DNA from: Nyssa sinensis
Taxonomy: Eukaryota > Streptophyta > Magnoliopsida > Cornales > Nyssaceae
DNA length: 64,000 bases
NCBI GenBank assembly: GCA_008638375.1
Contig: CM018047.1
Span: 50,724,679 to 50,788,678 of the forward strand
Direction of reading: 5' to 3'
The position numbers and the translations under genes were made by a program. The notes under the pieces were generated by a model. That model was not told where the DNA came from. It did no database searches and worked only from the letters and a program-made list of their open reading frames with translations. This document shows positions 39,201 through 51,973 of the stretch, piece after piece. Every line of letters begins with the position of its first letter. The first letter of the stretch is position 1.

Positions 39201-39957
39201 AACCCTCTTGGCCTCTGGGTGTTATGATCATACATTACCACAACATCTGTAATTGTTCCAAACTGCTCAAAATACTTCTTAAAGTCACTCTCTGTGACTG
39301 TGGATGCTAAACCTCCTACAAATATCTTCCTTGTGCGTCCTGGACCAGGAGAACCCTGAATGCTACTACTGCTTCTACTCATTGTGTTATGATCATCCCT
39401 GGGTACAGCCTTTTTTGCCTCAACCTGACAAGTAAAAAACTCTATACTGAAAAGCAAACTCAAAGAGTAAACAATATATCACCTTTCTAAAAATAAATCT
39501 TAATATAGTAAAATTAACGTTGCTAGCACAATCTATCTAATATAATAAAAAGAGCAATGAAAACAATAATGGAATGCATGAATTACTTTATAATCAATTT
39601 GAGATATAATTGTCTACGTTATCAAATTAAAACCAAACTTTTGCAATTACAAATTTGGAATTATCTGTCCTCTTTCTGGGTGCAACTTAAACATTTAACC
39701 TTACCCTTGCTATACAACCAGTTGAAACAACTTACCATCCTACCATCAATATTGTGCTTCTCCTTAATGACTCTGTCTGCTACAGCCGGGTCAGCAAATA
39801 CAATAAAACCGAAACCACGGGCACGCCCTGTAATCCGATCCTTCATAATTACAGCTTCCAATACCTCACCATAACTACTAAAATACTCCTTGAGTCGTTC
39901 TTCATTTGTGTCCCAAGAAATTCCTCCAATAAATAACTTGCCAAGATCAGATTGCAT
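33252..39957 (-). CDS. Two-RRM glycine-rich hnRNP (RBGD/hnRNP1-like)
   Basis: This is an RNA-binding protein of the plant hnRNP A/B-Musashi-like (RBGD) group, expected to bind mRNA in nucleus and cytoplasm. Coding exons are 39957-39736, 39424-38227 and 33265-33252 and give 477 residues. RRM1 is about residues 6-80 (LFIGGI, RGFGFIVF). RRM2 is about 106-182 (IFVGGL, RGFGFITY). The remainder is a Gly/Ser/Asn/Tyr-rich low-complexity tail beginning after KELSPGP, with LSRINNFLNGYSQGYSPS typical of this subgroup. Exon 2 ends NR plus one base. The best continuation is an acceptor GGTACAG at 33266, which gives GIAG and a stop, matching the NRGIAA-like C terminus I recall for the family. That implies an intron of about 5 kb. 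Reading through the donor instead would add a short unrelated tail. The RRM exons are certain; the last exon is a good candidate only. Confidence 0.92.
33930..34075 (+). mobile_element. Diverged Au-like SINE
   Basis: The segment GACTTGAACC...AAACCTCCAGGCA followed by ATTATTACATTGTGTAGCC parallels the 3' half of the SINE at 1031-1187 (GACTCAAACC, GACCTCCAGGTCA, ATTACCATTACGCCAAG). The 5' half is weak and no target duplication was found. Confidence 0.5.
35752..35772. repeat. G homopolymer, 21 bases
   Basis: An uninterrupted run of 21 G on the plus strand inside the long hnRNP intron. Its length may be uncertain because homopolymers are prone to sequencing error. Confidence 0.9.
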
Positions 39958-40560
39958 TTTTCTACATAGAAAAGAATTACTTCATTAATTCAAATTCTAA
40001 AAATTTAGAAATGTAAATCAAGTTATTCAATTCAAACCAAAAGACAAACTCCTCATTTCTGAAAAAAAAAAAGTTTTATATTTGATCCAACACAAAGAAC
40101 ACAGTTCCTTAGAAACCAAAAGACCAATCAAAATTCACTTTTCTATCCATCATAACCTTCCTAGTCCGTGACATGAAATGCAGATAAAAATCCAATCAAA
40201 CGATAGAAACCATACCTTGTTTTTGAAAAATTAGGAGAAACACACAAACAAGTATGTCGGATACAATTGGATTTTCTCGGATTCAATCCAAAAACATCGG
40301 ATCCTTCGACGATCAATCCACCCAAAACTCAACACCCCTGAAAAATCAAAAAAATAAAATCGATCGTAAAAATTGTCAATATCATAACATTCACGCCAAA
40401 TTGGCAAGATGTCAATACACAAATCCAGATTTTTGGCATAACCCACCTGAATAATGAAAACCAAGACGAGAAATCTCGAAAAGAATTAAGATCTGAGTGG
40501 AGGCACAGTGAAACTCGAGGGCAAGTTCATCTTCCTCAACAACGCCCCCAGTTTTCTCTC
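39958..40560 (-). other. 5'-UTR exons and promoter side of the hnRNP gene
   Basis: On the minus strand a first leader exon (about 40560 to 40447) ends TTATTCAG before GTGGGT. A second (40337-40216) has acceptor TTTTTCAG and donor AAACAAG/GTATGG. The coding exon is entered at 39961 through CTATGTAG, four bases before the ATG. An (AT)n tract at about 40652-40673 lies upstream and may include the TATA region. Confidence 0.65.
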
Positions 40561-40673
40561 CGTGTTCTTTCGACTCCAATTTTAATTAAAAAAAAGAAGT
40601 AAATTTAAATAAACCAAATACATGAAAGTGGAAAGATGTATGTCAAGATTTGATATATATATATATATATATC

Positions 40674-43600
40674 TATAATGAAATTTTTTTTTCAATTAAT
40701 TTTGGTTTGGAGTGATGGAAATATGAAGCAGTGAACGAAGAAAAATGGAAAAATCGAAATGGGATGTTCGATCTGATAAATGGAAGGATTGCTTGTCCTT
40801 CCGTTGGTGCCTTATATACTTATTGGGGAAATTCTATCCTACACACTATGAACACCTGAATTTGCATCCATGCATGATATCTGGGCCCACTTTTTGTGAG
40901 CCCCACACTCCTCCATTGCAGACAATCAGCCGTAGATTTTGCCTGATACGTGCATCATGCTTTTTTGAGTGGCGAAAAGCAGTGTAGTGTGGTAATTGAC
41001 GGTTATGATCACTTGATTGTGTTGACTTCAGGTTTGAATCTTGGATTAATGGATTGTTAGTACCCCAGGAAGTTATACTAGATTGTACAGTAATAGATTG
41101 CGCATCCTTTTTCACACTGGTGAATTTTGAGTGATTGTCCTAGTACTTATTCAATTAATTGAACCTAAAAATTAATGAGTTACAAGAAGGGTGAAGCTAT
41201 TGACACTCCCACAAATCTTATTTACACTCCTACTTGAAAAAATGTGAATGGGAGTCTGAATAATCATGCGGGGTTTGGGGAGGGGGAATAGAACTATCTT
41301 AAAAAAAATCATTAAGAAAAATTAGGGTATGATTTGGAAATTTTTATATTTTAGAGAATTGATTTTAAAATTTTGTTAATATAATCATTAGTTGGTTTGT
41401 TTGTTTTTTTTTTTTTTTTTTTTTTTTTTATGAATGAGTTAGGGATATCTTATATCAAATTACGCACACCAGATTAAGTTTCTATCTTTGTGACAGTCAG
41501 ACTCACTTTTTATATTTTAGTTGTTAACGATCGGGGCAGAGATATTTCAAACTCGAGAGGGTCATAATCAATTTTCGTCAACAGACTCTTACTTTATTGT
41601 GATAATATTAATTATTTTAATGAGAGCATGACATAGGTAGAAATTAAGTTAAGAAAGTTGATAATTGCCTTTGAACTAAGAGAATGATAAAGGACATTTA
41701 AGTGAGATGGTGCCTCCATGTGGGTAATTGAAGCTACCTTACAAGTTACAATCAATTATGGTAGGTTTGGGCTTTGATTTCTAAGGTTTATGGTTGAGAA
41801 AGCAAAGTTAAAATTTAACATTGAATTTAAGCTTGAAATTGAAGTTTAAAAAGCTAACTATGGCAACAAATTCAATTCAAGTTTAGAAAATTCAGAATCA
41901 GTAAAGTATAATGGAGGTTTTCCTCAATAGTTTTTCTCTTTTTTATATTTTCCTTTCCTTTGTACCAAAAAAAAGAGAGAGTATGTATGAAGTTAGTGAT
42001 TGTCTTGAAATAGTCTTTAAAAAAAATTTATTCTCTTTCCCTTTGTTTAAACAAACCCCCCCCCCCAAAAAAATAAATAAATAAATAAATAGAGAAAACT
42101 ACCTTTTGATTGCCAATGAAATTTTCTGAACTTTTGAGAAACCTCTCTAAACATTCCATGAAAGCCCATTAAGAGGTTTATTGTAATCCAAAAAATGTAA
42201 TATCTTCTTTCAATGAAGTGCAACTAAAACAATTGACCAACAAAATTATGTCCATTTAAAATTTTTAATATATATATATATATTTTGACCAGATTTTCAA
42301 TGAAAACAATTATTTTATATATATGATGTGTGCATATACACACATATTTATATTGGGTAAAAGAATATATATCTTGCTATAAAAAAAAGGAGAGAAATTC
42401 CCGCTTCCCATATTATTCCCCTTTCGCACACTCCATCCCCACGTAGATACCAAGTGCGAGTGTAAGCGTATAAAAAAATATAGAATAAATTACACTAATT
42501 TTTTATGAGTTTTTTAAAACGACAACGACTTTCCTTGTATTTAATTACAAATTATAAATATTCAATTTTTTTTAAAAATAACAAAATTGTTCGTTTATTC
42601 TTTCTCTCTTTCTTTTAACATTTTTTTTTTTTAACTTTGACCATTTTCTTTAAGTTTTTTTCTTTAAAGATTTTTCATTTTATATATAAAAAAATTAGAG
42701 TAAATTATACTGATCTTTTTTGAGATTTCTAACAATTACATCGACTCTCCTGAAATTTCTGAAATTATACTTACTTTTCGTACCTTACCTGACAATATAC
42801 ATATATATATATTTTCAGTCAATTTTTTTTTTAATTTTTTAAAATGACAAAACTACTATTTTTTATTATTGCATTTTTTCAACTTTGACTATTTTTTTCA
42901 AACTGTTTTTAATGATTTTTTTCTTATTTTATTTAAAAATAAATTTAAAATAAATAACTTATTTTTATTTTATATAAAAAAAAATTTAAGACTTTTATCA
43001 ATATTTATTTAGCAATGAAAAAACAAATTGGTCAAAATTTTAAAAATTAAAAAAAAAAACATAAAAAAGATAATTTTGTTATTTTGAATGAAAAATTAAA
43101 TAATAATAAAATATATATATATATATATTATCAAGTAAAATAAAAACTAAAAATATAATTTTAAATTTTTTTTAAAAATACCAATAAATTATAAGAAATC
43201 TCCAAAGAGTGGTTGACTAAAAAAGAAAAAAAAAGTACATATACAAATGAATGAGGTGCAATTAAAATGTACTTTTTTTCTTGCATGATTATTTGATGTT
43301 GAGCAGTTTATGCTGGAGTATCAACTATGACAAGCTAACTGTTAAATCAAGCTGTGAGTTATGATATTTAACGTTCAAGGATTTTAACTTTCTACTCTTC
43401 TTTTCTTTTTTTTCCTTTTTTTTACAATGGTTTAAATTTGCAATCAAAACAGTAAATTTTGCATCGAAAAATAAAAATTGGAAGTTTATAATGGTCTTTT
43501 CTCTTAAAATAGGTCTTGAAAATCGTCTTTGACTATTTTGGATAGTTAAATTTAAAAAAAATATATAAAATGTATACATAATTTGTGAAAAGCAGATAAC

Positions 43601-44072
43601 AGGGTACCAAGTTATAACAGTTTTAATTCGCAATCAAAATATTGAAATTTCTCTCGAGAATGAAAAAATGTTCTAGTCAATTTTTTTTTCTTTAAAATAA
43701 TAAAACTATAATTTTTATTATTTTTTTATTTTGACTAATTTTGACTAATTTTTTTAATTTTTTAAATAAATATTGATAAAAATTGTAAAATTATTTTTAT
43801 ATAAAATAAAAATAATTTATTTATTTTAAATTTGTTTTTAAATAAGTACCAGTGTGAGAAAGACAATGATTAGTTTTGATGCTGCAAATATTCCTCTTTT
43901 CTTATCTTTTCACGCTTTTGCTTAACCACCAGTGCTTTTTTTTTTTTTTATTTATTTATTATTGAAGTTCACGTTGTTGAATGTAGTTGTGCACCGTTGG
44001 ATTGAACGGTAAAGCAATATCGCTTGAGATAGGAAACTTACGCAACTCTAATTGAAGATGGCATGCATATAT

Positions 44073-44109
<37 letters not shown>

Positions 44110-44428
44110 TAAATATAAATATGTAAATTAATCTGAACTTGATACGTGTTTAACTTTGTTGTGTGTAAGTTATGAAATAACTAGTTATACCGATCTGATG
44201 TCGGTATAGTTGGATCGGAAGCACTACCAACCTTGGAACGATAGGGTAGGTGGCAATGTGGAATAGTGAAGCAGGTAAGCCTAAGAACAGTGAGACATGT
44301 GGTGACAATAAGGCAGGTAATTATAATGAAATTGTCACTTTCAGACAACAGTGAATCCCTGATTTCACGGTACCAAACCCTACCCATTTTGGCATACAGT
44401 CATCTTATAATTATCACCTTCAAGGTAT
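40674..44428. other. AT-rich intergenic DNA with MITE-like ends
   Basis: There is no gene. Terminal motifs of the GRGTAAATTAYACT family occur at about 42482 and 42712, and the following CAGTCAATTTTT...AAAATGACAAAACT block recurs near 43675. This indicates one or more nested or decayed fold-back elements. TA microsatellites lie at about 43108-43128 and 44076-44105, and a 26-base T run is near 41405. Confidence 0.5.
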
Positions 44429-45644
44429 TGATCTGTCGTGGAAATCAATCAAATTACCAAACTAAACTACTAGTATAGTAGAGAAGTAAGGGTCGAACCC
44501 ACAGAGACTGTTAATTGTTTAAAAACTAAAGTTGAGATTAATTTTAATTGAAATTAACAAAGATTGATTGTTGTTGATTTTTTCCTAAAATTAAATGAGA
44601 ACTGTAATTAAAATAAATATTCAGCTGAATTAATGAGGAATCAAATTAAAAAAGAATTCCTAGGGTGTTGAATCCACCACTAATCTTGTAACTAGCTTCA
44701 ATTGTATTAATTCTTGGGTCCTTCAATTTGGATGTAAAAGATGTATTTTGGCTACAAGCCTCAATACAATCGTCAAGAAAATCATGCACCAAAACCCTAA
44801 GCACGAATCATCTTTGGTCAACACAAATTGTCTACGCTAATTCTAAGGTCATAGTCACAATTTGTTTTCCCTGAGTTATGACTCGTCCTACGGTTTTGAT
44901 GTATGTACACATATTACTATTGTATAACCACATAAACAAAATCACAGAAATTGATTATATGAAACTGAATAATATGATCAATGCTTTAATAAAATCCTAA
45001 TGTTATACAATCAACATCCAAGACTAATTAACCCAAAAATAAAATACAAAAAAAAAGCAATATTACTTGACTAGGGTTTCATCTAAACCCTAGGAATGAG
45101 AGAACTTAGCCCATGATAGTGGAAGAGAAGACCACCATAGCCATGGAGTTCTTCATCTTCTTCTTTTGAGTCGTCTCCTTCCTTCTTCTCTTCCTCTCAA
45201 TCTCCAAGACGGCCTCCTCTCTTTTCCAAAACCCTAGGTTACAATATTATTCCCTTTTTTTCCAAAAATACCCTTACAAAATAATAATTTAGGAGAATAA
45301 CATAAAATCCCTTAATTAGGCATTAGGGGCCCAAAAAGGGAGTCTAAAGTGCTCCAAAATAGAGCCTATAATGCTAAAATGGGCCCTAGTCCACCTATAT
45401 ATGGATCAAGCCTCTCTTCTAACCCAAAATCACTTGTTTTCCACTTCTTTTCGCACTTCGAAGCCCAATATTTTCCTTTTGCTCCAAATTCACCACTAAA
45501 TCATCACTTTATCAAGCTTTCTCTGCAAAAAGATAAAATAAGAATTAACTAGCAAATGCATATAGATTGGAGAAATTAAAATAATAAAAGTGCAAGAATA
45601 TTTAGGATTAACAAAATAAATATGCACTTTTTAACCAGTTATCA
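44429..45644. mobile_element. Solo LTR, 1216 bp, perfect 5-bp TSD
   Basis: The segment begins TGATCTGTCGTGG and ends CCAGTTATCA, giving TGAT...ATCA termini. It is flanked on both sides by GGTAT (44424-44428 and 45645-45649). The inner string AAGGGTCGAACCCACAGAGA is familiar from a widespread plant LTR family. No gag-pol or second LTR is present, so it probably arose by LTR-LTR recombination. Confidence 0.85.
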
Positions 45645-45812
45645 GGTATGCATGAGAAGAATCATCTTACATTCAATATTTATCTTCTAATCAATTTTTA
45701 TTATTTATTAATTTAAGCATTAGAGTGGCTATCGCCGGCGGCACTCTAACTCCCTTTCTTCTTAGATTCCATATCATCAAAGAACAGAGTCTTGACACAC
45801 AAAAAAGTGCAG

Positions 45813-45818
<6 letters not shown>

Positions 45819-45859
<41 letters not shown>
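45819..45859. repeat. (AT)n microsatellite
   Basis: About 20 uninterrupted AT units in intergenic DNA. Confidence 0.97.
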
Positions 45860-45862
<3 letters not shown>

Positions 45863-46726
45863 ACACATTGGTATGTGTAATTAATGATGGCCTATACAAC
45901 CTAAGACTTTTTGGGAAAACGGCAATGAGAAATGAGACCATTTAAAACAGATTTCTCAAAATTACATCAAATAATTAAATTTTCCGAGCATCAATTGCCG
46001 CATTACGCATGGCAACACCATAGGATCCCTTCCCAACCCACCACAAGAAACAGATTTCTCCGCAAATGCATTTAAAGCCTGTGACGTTTCTCTATGGGCC
46101 AGTTTATTTTTAAATTTTTATTTATTTATTTATTTTATTATTATAATTAATATATTTTTAAATAAAATATTACATAGGTTAAAACAAAACATATGCATAT
46201 TAATAAAAAACAAGAATGTAATTATTATTATTTTTTTTGGTAACATACAACCTTAAAAAGTTTAGATGAATTCTTATAAATAATTAAAAAATATCATTAT
46301 AAATATTAATTATGTAACACAAAACTCAATTTTTTTATTTTATATAATCAGGGTGGAACGGAGCGGAATATCTTCATCCCAAACGCACCCCAAATCCAAA
46401 CGGGTGGACAAATTTATATAGTTAGGTATACAAGTCATATAAAAATAATGGATGTAACTATCCTAGAAGGGTAGATTAACACAATCAATTATTCTTCTGA
46501 TTATTTAAATTAAAATGCTTGGTCTTACAATACATTTTGATTTCCTTTTGGTTTCATACATCATGTCAACATGAGGCCCACTCTGTTTTTTCTTACCCTA
46601 CAACAGAGATTATATCAGCTGCATGAGGATGAATAATATTAACATCAACGGTTTAGGATGCTGAAACACTGCAATATTTGGTGGAGCACACTTTCATAGA
46701 AACTAAAAATCTCTAGTTAACATATA

Positions 46727-48400
46727 GGATTAACTGAATTAGTAAAAGGTTTTGAAAATAAATAATTATATTTTTGAAAGGTTCTTAGTTCAGATGATAT
46801 CAAAGACTTTTGTTGGGAGTGAAGTGTCGCCAGCTAATATGAAAAAAAAAAATCTACTTATATCTAAATTTGATGTATAATATTGTCCATTAGGTAGTAG
46901 CATCTTTCTTTGTGTTCTCCATCGGGGTACTTTGGTCTTTCCACACACTCTCTCTCTCTCTCCCTTTCTCTCCAAGTAATGTGGGGACGGAAAGTTTTCA
47001 AATATTATATAAAAAAATGCAATTTGATTGGTGCGTGCATTACACGCTCGATACATAATTTGTTGGAAAAATGGGTTTGAGCATATTAAATTAGCTATCT
47101 TTTAGCTAAAATTAAAATGGGTCCCACAACTTATTTTTGGTGGGTCCACATGGGAATGTGTTCTCCTCCATGAGGAGATGAAGATTATATATTGGGTTGC
47201 TCAAAACCATTAAGGAGTGAATGAGAAATTGCCTCCAAACATCACCACTTGAAAATGGTAACTAAAGCTTAAAGCTTGTGCAAAAGCTTGTGTCCCACAT
47301 AGGATGGGAACAAGACTTTTAAAGAGTATATATACACCTACCTTGGAGTGGGGTTTGGGCCCCAAGGGGCACCCCAGTTTTGTGGAAGGGGGAGGACCTA
47401 GCATATGCTTGGTTCACCACACACGCGCGCGCGCCGCCCCCGCCCCGCCCCGGGCCGGGCTCGGGTTCGGGTCTTGGGCTTGCTGTGTATATATCTTTTT
47501 AGAGAAAATTTATTTAAATTTTCCAATACTGAAACGCTGTCATTTTGCGGCATGCGTATAGTTACCGTTGGGAGTCCAAAAACTCTGTCGTTTTGGAAAC
47601 TCTGTCTTCTCCACGGACGCAACTGTGTCTGTTCGCCATGAACAGACACGACCCAAGCTTCATGCCTGTACCAAACAGTCATGAGCGAGTCTATAAATAG
47701 GACACGATCATAAGCATTCCGAATCGCATTCGAATCCATTCATAACATATTCATTTGTGTCTTCATATTTCGAGAGAGAGAGTTCTGCACAAGTTCTGGT
47801 TCGACAGACAACCATTGGTAGTGCTTGCCTTTGTGTTGGGAGATCATTTTATCCTGGGAGACAAGTTGCCAAGAACTCTTTAGCACCACTGAGAGGGCAA
47901 TAAATTGTCTTAAGGAAATTGTGTCCAACACAAGACTTGATCAGTTTTTTGTATTCGCCAAATTTCCAATTCTACGATTTCGTATTCTGCAAACAGGTTC
48001 TAATTTTATTGTGTTTCAGTTTCTGGTTTTTTTGATTTTAGTTCTGTTCTGACTGTAATACTGATATATATAACCAACATAATTAACTGAATTAGTAAGG
48101 TTTTGAAAATAAATAATTATATTTTTAAAAGGTTCTTAGTCCGGACCATATCAAAGATTTTTGTTCGGAGTGGAGTGTTGCCAACTAATATGAAAAAAAA
48201 AACATCTACTTATGTTTAAATTTGATGTATAATGTTGTCAATTAGGTAGTAACATCTTTCTTTGTGTTCTCTATCAGGAATACTTTGGTCTTTCCACACT
48301 CTCTTTCTCTGCCTCTCTAAACAAGTGATGTGGGGAGGGAAAAACTCTAAATATTGTATGGAAAAATGTTATTTGATTGGCTCGTGCATTAGCCAATCAA
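46727..48400. repeat. ~320-bp direct duplication split by a solo LTR
   Basis: Bases from about 46727 to 47050 recur at about 48085-48400. They share AGGTTTTGAAAATAAATAAT, TTGATGTATAAT, TAGCATCTTTCTTTGTGTTC and the CTTTGGTCTTTCCACAC block. The copies are fairly close. A solo LTR sits precisely between them, so the tandem duplication came first and the LTR inserted near its junction. Confidence 0.8.
47061..48079 (+). mobile_element. Solo LTR, 1019 bp, with TATA box
   Basis: Termini TGTTGG...CCAACA are flanked by a perfect 5-bp target duplication TAATT (47056-47060 and 48080-48084). The form suits a Ty1/copia LTR, though no interior remains to confirm the superfamily. A clear TATA element CTATAAATAGG at about 47690-47700 would mark the U3/R boundary for plus-strand transcription. 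A GC-rich island (47424-47475) stands out from the AT-rich surroundings. Confidence 0.88.
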
Positions 48401-48427
48401 GTCACGTAATGCACGGGCCAATCAAAT
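48371..48427. repeat. Strong hairpin (21-bp arms, 15-nt loop)
   Basis: The arms 48371-48391 and 48407-48427 are complementary at 20 of 21 positions (ATTTGATTGGCTCGTGCATT on the left). The loop holds a further GCCAATCAAG. It lies at the end of the second 320-bp duplicate. It may be a MITE remnant or a short RNA hairpin; the sequence alone does not decide. Confidence 0.75.
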
Positions 48428-50270
48428 CACGAGTGTTGAATACTCGCGATTGATACTAGCGTTCCTCGTATTGTATGTATGTGCAGAGACTCGAACTAGA
48501 GTCATGTGTACAGAAAAAAATGAATTTTTACATTTTGAATAGGTCAACTTGCCTCTCTCTCTCATATGTGGTCATGTTTTATATTTATTTTCAAAATTTT
48601 AATTGACAATAATTCCTTTGGGCCATGAGTTATTGAATAGTATTTTAATAAAGGATAATATTACTATAAATTCAAGTGCATATGAGACACGGTCATTTAA
48701 CTCTTTGATGACCCAAAGATTGAATTTTTATTTATTATAATCACTTTATCTCTAATTCTTAATTATTCAATGGTTAAAAAATTATGTTTTATATACATTC
48801 AAGTTTCTAGTAGTATTTTACCTTTCAATAAATTGAAATTTAGAATAATTAACAGCTGTGTGCTTTCCTCCCATCACATGCTATATTACATTATAGATAT
48901 TAAGTTTAGAGAATGATTAAGCAAGGTTAGTGTTGTCATTCTACTGATGGACCATTCCCCATTGGTTAAGGATAGTGGAGTACATGGTTGCTCTCCAGCC
49001 TGCCACCAGTTGGATTATGATAATGGCTTGGATGCATCACATGCAATATAATAATTTATATACTTTGTTGATGTCCCCTAATTGATCCTCACCATCTAAA
49101 TCACCTTTCTTGTAGTTTTCATTCATTTCAGTCCTCCAATCATCTTTTCACTTGATCCTCATCTTCTTCTTTTTTTTAATGAGATGGAACATATATGATC
49201 AAGTGAATGTCTATGCATAAGAACTGTCTTTTTAATGAGATGGAACATATATATGAAAGGCTTAACTTGAAGATTAAAATGAAGTCCATTAAAGTGGGGT
49301 CTAGAAGAAAGGTTGCTTCTATCACTTGGAGAGGGAAAATTGATCCTATTAAGCCTTGGCCAAAAGGACATACCTTAAGAGTTAAGACATATGTTGAATA
49401 ATAAAGTCAAATTAAAATCTCCTTTCTACATGGTTTTTCAAACTTGTATTTTGACAAACCTGCCATTTGATTAATGCTCTTATGATGCTTACCATGTATG
49501 CTAAATATGATTTAACTACTTTAATTCAAACTCCAAAGAAGCTTATAATTAACCTTTTTTCTCGAATATATGTGAGTTTATAGACTACTTATTTCACTCC
49601 ATTTGATATTTTATGGTTTGTGCCTTTCAATTTTCAAGTGAAATGGAGAGCTCATTTGTGAGAGGTTGCAACCCCTCACTTTTCATACTCATACGTCTAT
49701 ACTGTCTTGCAAATAGACTATCCATTTCACTTGAAATTGAGAAAACCTAAATTCATCATAAGTATGAGAAAATAGATAAAAGTTAACTAGACTTATCTTA
49801 GTTAGTAATTCATAATTTATCTTAAGGGGAGGTAATGGGTTCTACTCTTATTTTATTTAAAAAGCTATTTTTTTATTTTATATAAAAATAAATTTAAGAT
49901 AAATAATTTATATTTTTTTTAGCCAAATAAGGTACTAGTTAATATTTATTTGGAAATGGAAAAACAAAAGTTAGAAAAATTTGATCAAAATTTTAAAAAT
50001 GCAAAAAAATAAAATAATAATAGTAATAGTAATAAAATGAAATGGGTGCTTCAATTGAATGTGGAGTTTTTGTAGTTTGTTAGTAAAATAGAAGAACTTA
50101 GTGTCATTTCAAAAACTTCAGAAGAGATATTTGTATTTGTCAAAAACCTTATGAGAAGTCAGTGTAATTTATCCATTTTTAAAAAAAAATGAGTTACTTG
50201 GTTTTAAGCCCCCCAAAAGATGATTAATTGTTGTGGAGTCCATATATTTTTATTTTTAAGTGAATGACAA
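48428..50270. other. Intergenic AT-rich DNA
   Basis: No gene is recognised. Two ATGAGATGGAACATATA(T) repeats lie near 49180 and 49237. Toward the right an inverted end of the GRGTAAATTACACT family occurs at about 50090-50172, just before the Pack-MULE. Confidence 0.5.
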
Positions 50271-51212
50271 TTGATTATTGAGTAAATTACACTTACCTTC
50301 CCTAAGGTTTCTGACAATTGTAGAAACTTCCTCTATACTTTCTGAAATAACACTGTCCCCTTCTGGTTTCAATGTTGGTATTAGATTCTCCCTATCGTTA
50401 TTGTCCGTTAATTGACTTAACGGAAGTTGATGACATCAGCATAAAAATAACACGAAATGCCCATTTTGCCCTTATAAATAATGAAAAGACAAAATTAATC
50501 TTCAGATTCCATCTCCTCTCTCTCTCTCTCACACACACACACATAAGCAAGAAAACCCTATCTCTGCAACTATTCCCTCTCCTCTAATCAGGGTTCTTGT
50601 TGCATCCTCTCTCTCTCTCTCTCACAGCGATGTACAGAAACCCAGTGAGTTGATTTTTTAGTTTCTTCACTTTCTCTCTCATTTTATTTTGCCATTTTCT
50701 CAGCTCCATGACTGTGATGACATTGAATCCCCATCTCTAATCCTTACCATCACCAAAATAAAATGAGAGAGAAGTAATCACGTATGGTGAAACCCATTTG
50801 ACTATATCAATAGTTAACAGTGGAATTCAACTCCTTTTGCAACAATCATTCTATGTACAGAGTTATATACACATAAGATATATACACGTAGATACACATA
50901 TTGATATACCCATTACCTACCATTGTTTTCCTTTGAAAACTTTTTCAATTCCCATCTATTTTAAATATCAAAGCTTAAAGATTTTTCTAAATTTTAACTG
51001 AGTTTTGACAAACAAGCTCAAAATAAAAAAAAAAAAAAGTCAAATAGCATAAATTTCAACTGTGATATGATGAACATAGGAGACACGGCAGAGAGAACAG
51101 GGGAAAACAGGGGAAATGAAAATGGGGAAGAAAATGAAGAGTAGAAAACGAGAAAGGTGGTTTGCAAAAGCTATAATTTTCAAAATTCGTGCGTCATTTT
51201 CCTACATTGCAG

Positions 51213-51306
51213 GCACCTTTGTTCATGCAAAGCTTGTGAATGTTATCTAGATTCTTGCCCAGTATGTAGAATGGCAAAGAAAACTAGCATAGAGGTTTTG
51301 ATTTAA
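51213..51306 (+). pseudogene. Captured RING-finger C-terminal exon (BOI/SBP1-like)
   Basis: After an intron-like CCTACATTGCAG acceptor, the phase reads (R)HLCSCKACECYLDSCPVCR, then MAKKTSIEVLI and a stop at 51304-51306. The Cys/His spacing and the final SIEV-type end match the last exon of BOI-related / S-RNase-binding-protein-type RING E3 ligases. There the CRHLC...CPVCR half of the RING is encoded after an intron. Keeping the acceptor indicates capture of genomic DNA rather than of cDNA. The N-terminal part of the protein and the first zinc ligands are absent, so no functional ligase can be made from this locus alone. Confidence 0.8.
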
Positions 51307-51622
51307 ATTTTCCCAAGAAAAATTAAAGATTTTATGGGTGAAAGGAAAAGGAAAGAAAATGGATGGATTTTTGTACAACACCTGTTTCTTAGATTTGATA
51401 TGTATTTTTGAAACTCCCCAATCAATTGAATAGAAGAAATATGGGGCAATAACATCTTTTCCTTTTTTTGAATCAATTGCTTTTCCCTATTTGGGATTCA
51501 ATTTTCACAGGGCTAGATTGATTTGATTATTCATCTCAGATTTCACCAGTTGAGCCATTTTAAGGCTTTTGGCAGTGCTAGATTCAATTCACAGAAGGGA
51601 TTGACATCAATGTCAGGGTTCT

Positions 51623-51973
51623 TTGCATGTCACCCTTAATAGAAGAAAGAAATTGACGGGATGGTTACCGACAAAGAGAGACCCACTTCAGCTTTGTGGG
51701 CTGATCGTAGGGACGACGACGGGCTGTGCAGCGGCAATGGCAGGGCTGTGCAGGTGGTTTTGGAAAAGGCGATACAAGAGAAGGACTGAGAGGGGGGGTT
51801 GTGCACTGTTTGGGGTTAGGGCTGAGGAGGATTTGGATAGAGAAAGAGGATGGAGGAGGAAGAGAGAGAGTGAGAGGGGGGGCTGTGCTCTGTTTGGGGT
51901 TAGGGCTGAGAGGGATTTGGATAGAAAGAGAGGATGGATGAGGGGAGAGAGAGAGTGTTATGAATTTTTTTGA
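51623..51973 (+). other. Open frame inside the MULE, not assigned
   Basis: A 116-codon frame over Arg/Gly-rich sequence contains two tandem copies of an 84-bp unit (starting at about 51788 and 51872). The repeat units encode GGCALFGVRAE twice. No known domain. It probably reflects repeat DNA next to the right terminal repeat. Confidence 0.3.

Noticed and set aside
47398..47739. 113-codon minus-strand frame in the GC-rich patch
   Set aside because: It lies wholly inside the solo LTR and translates to Arg/Pro-rich low complexity.
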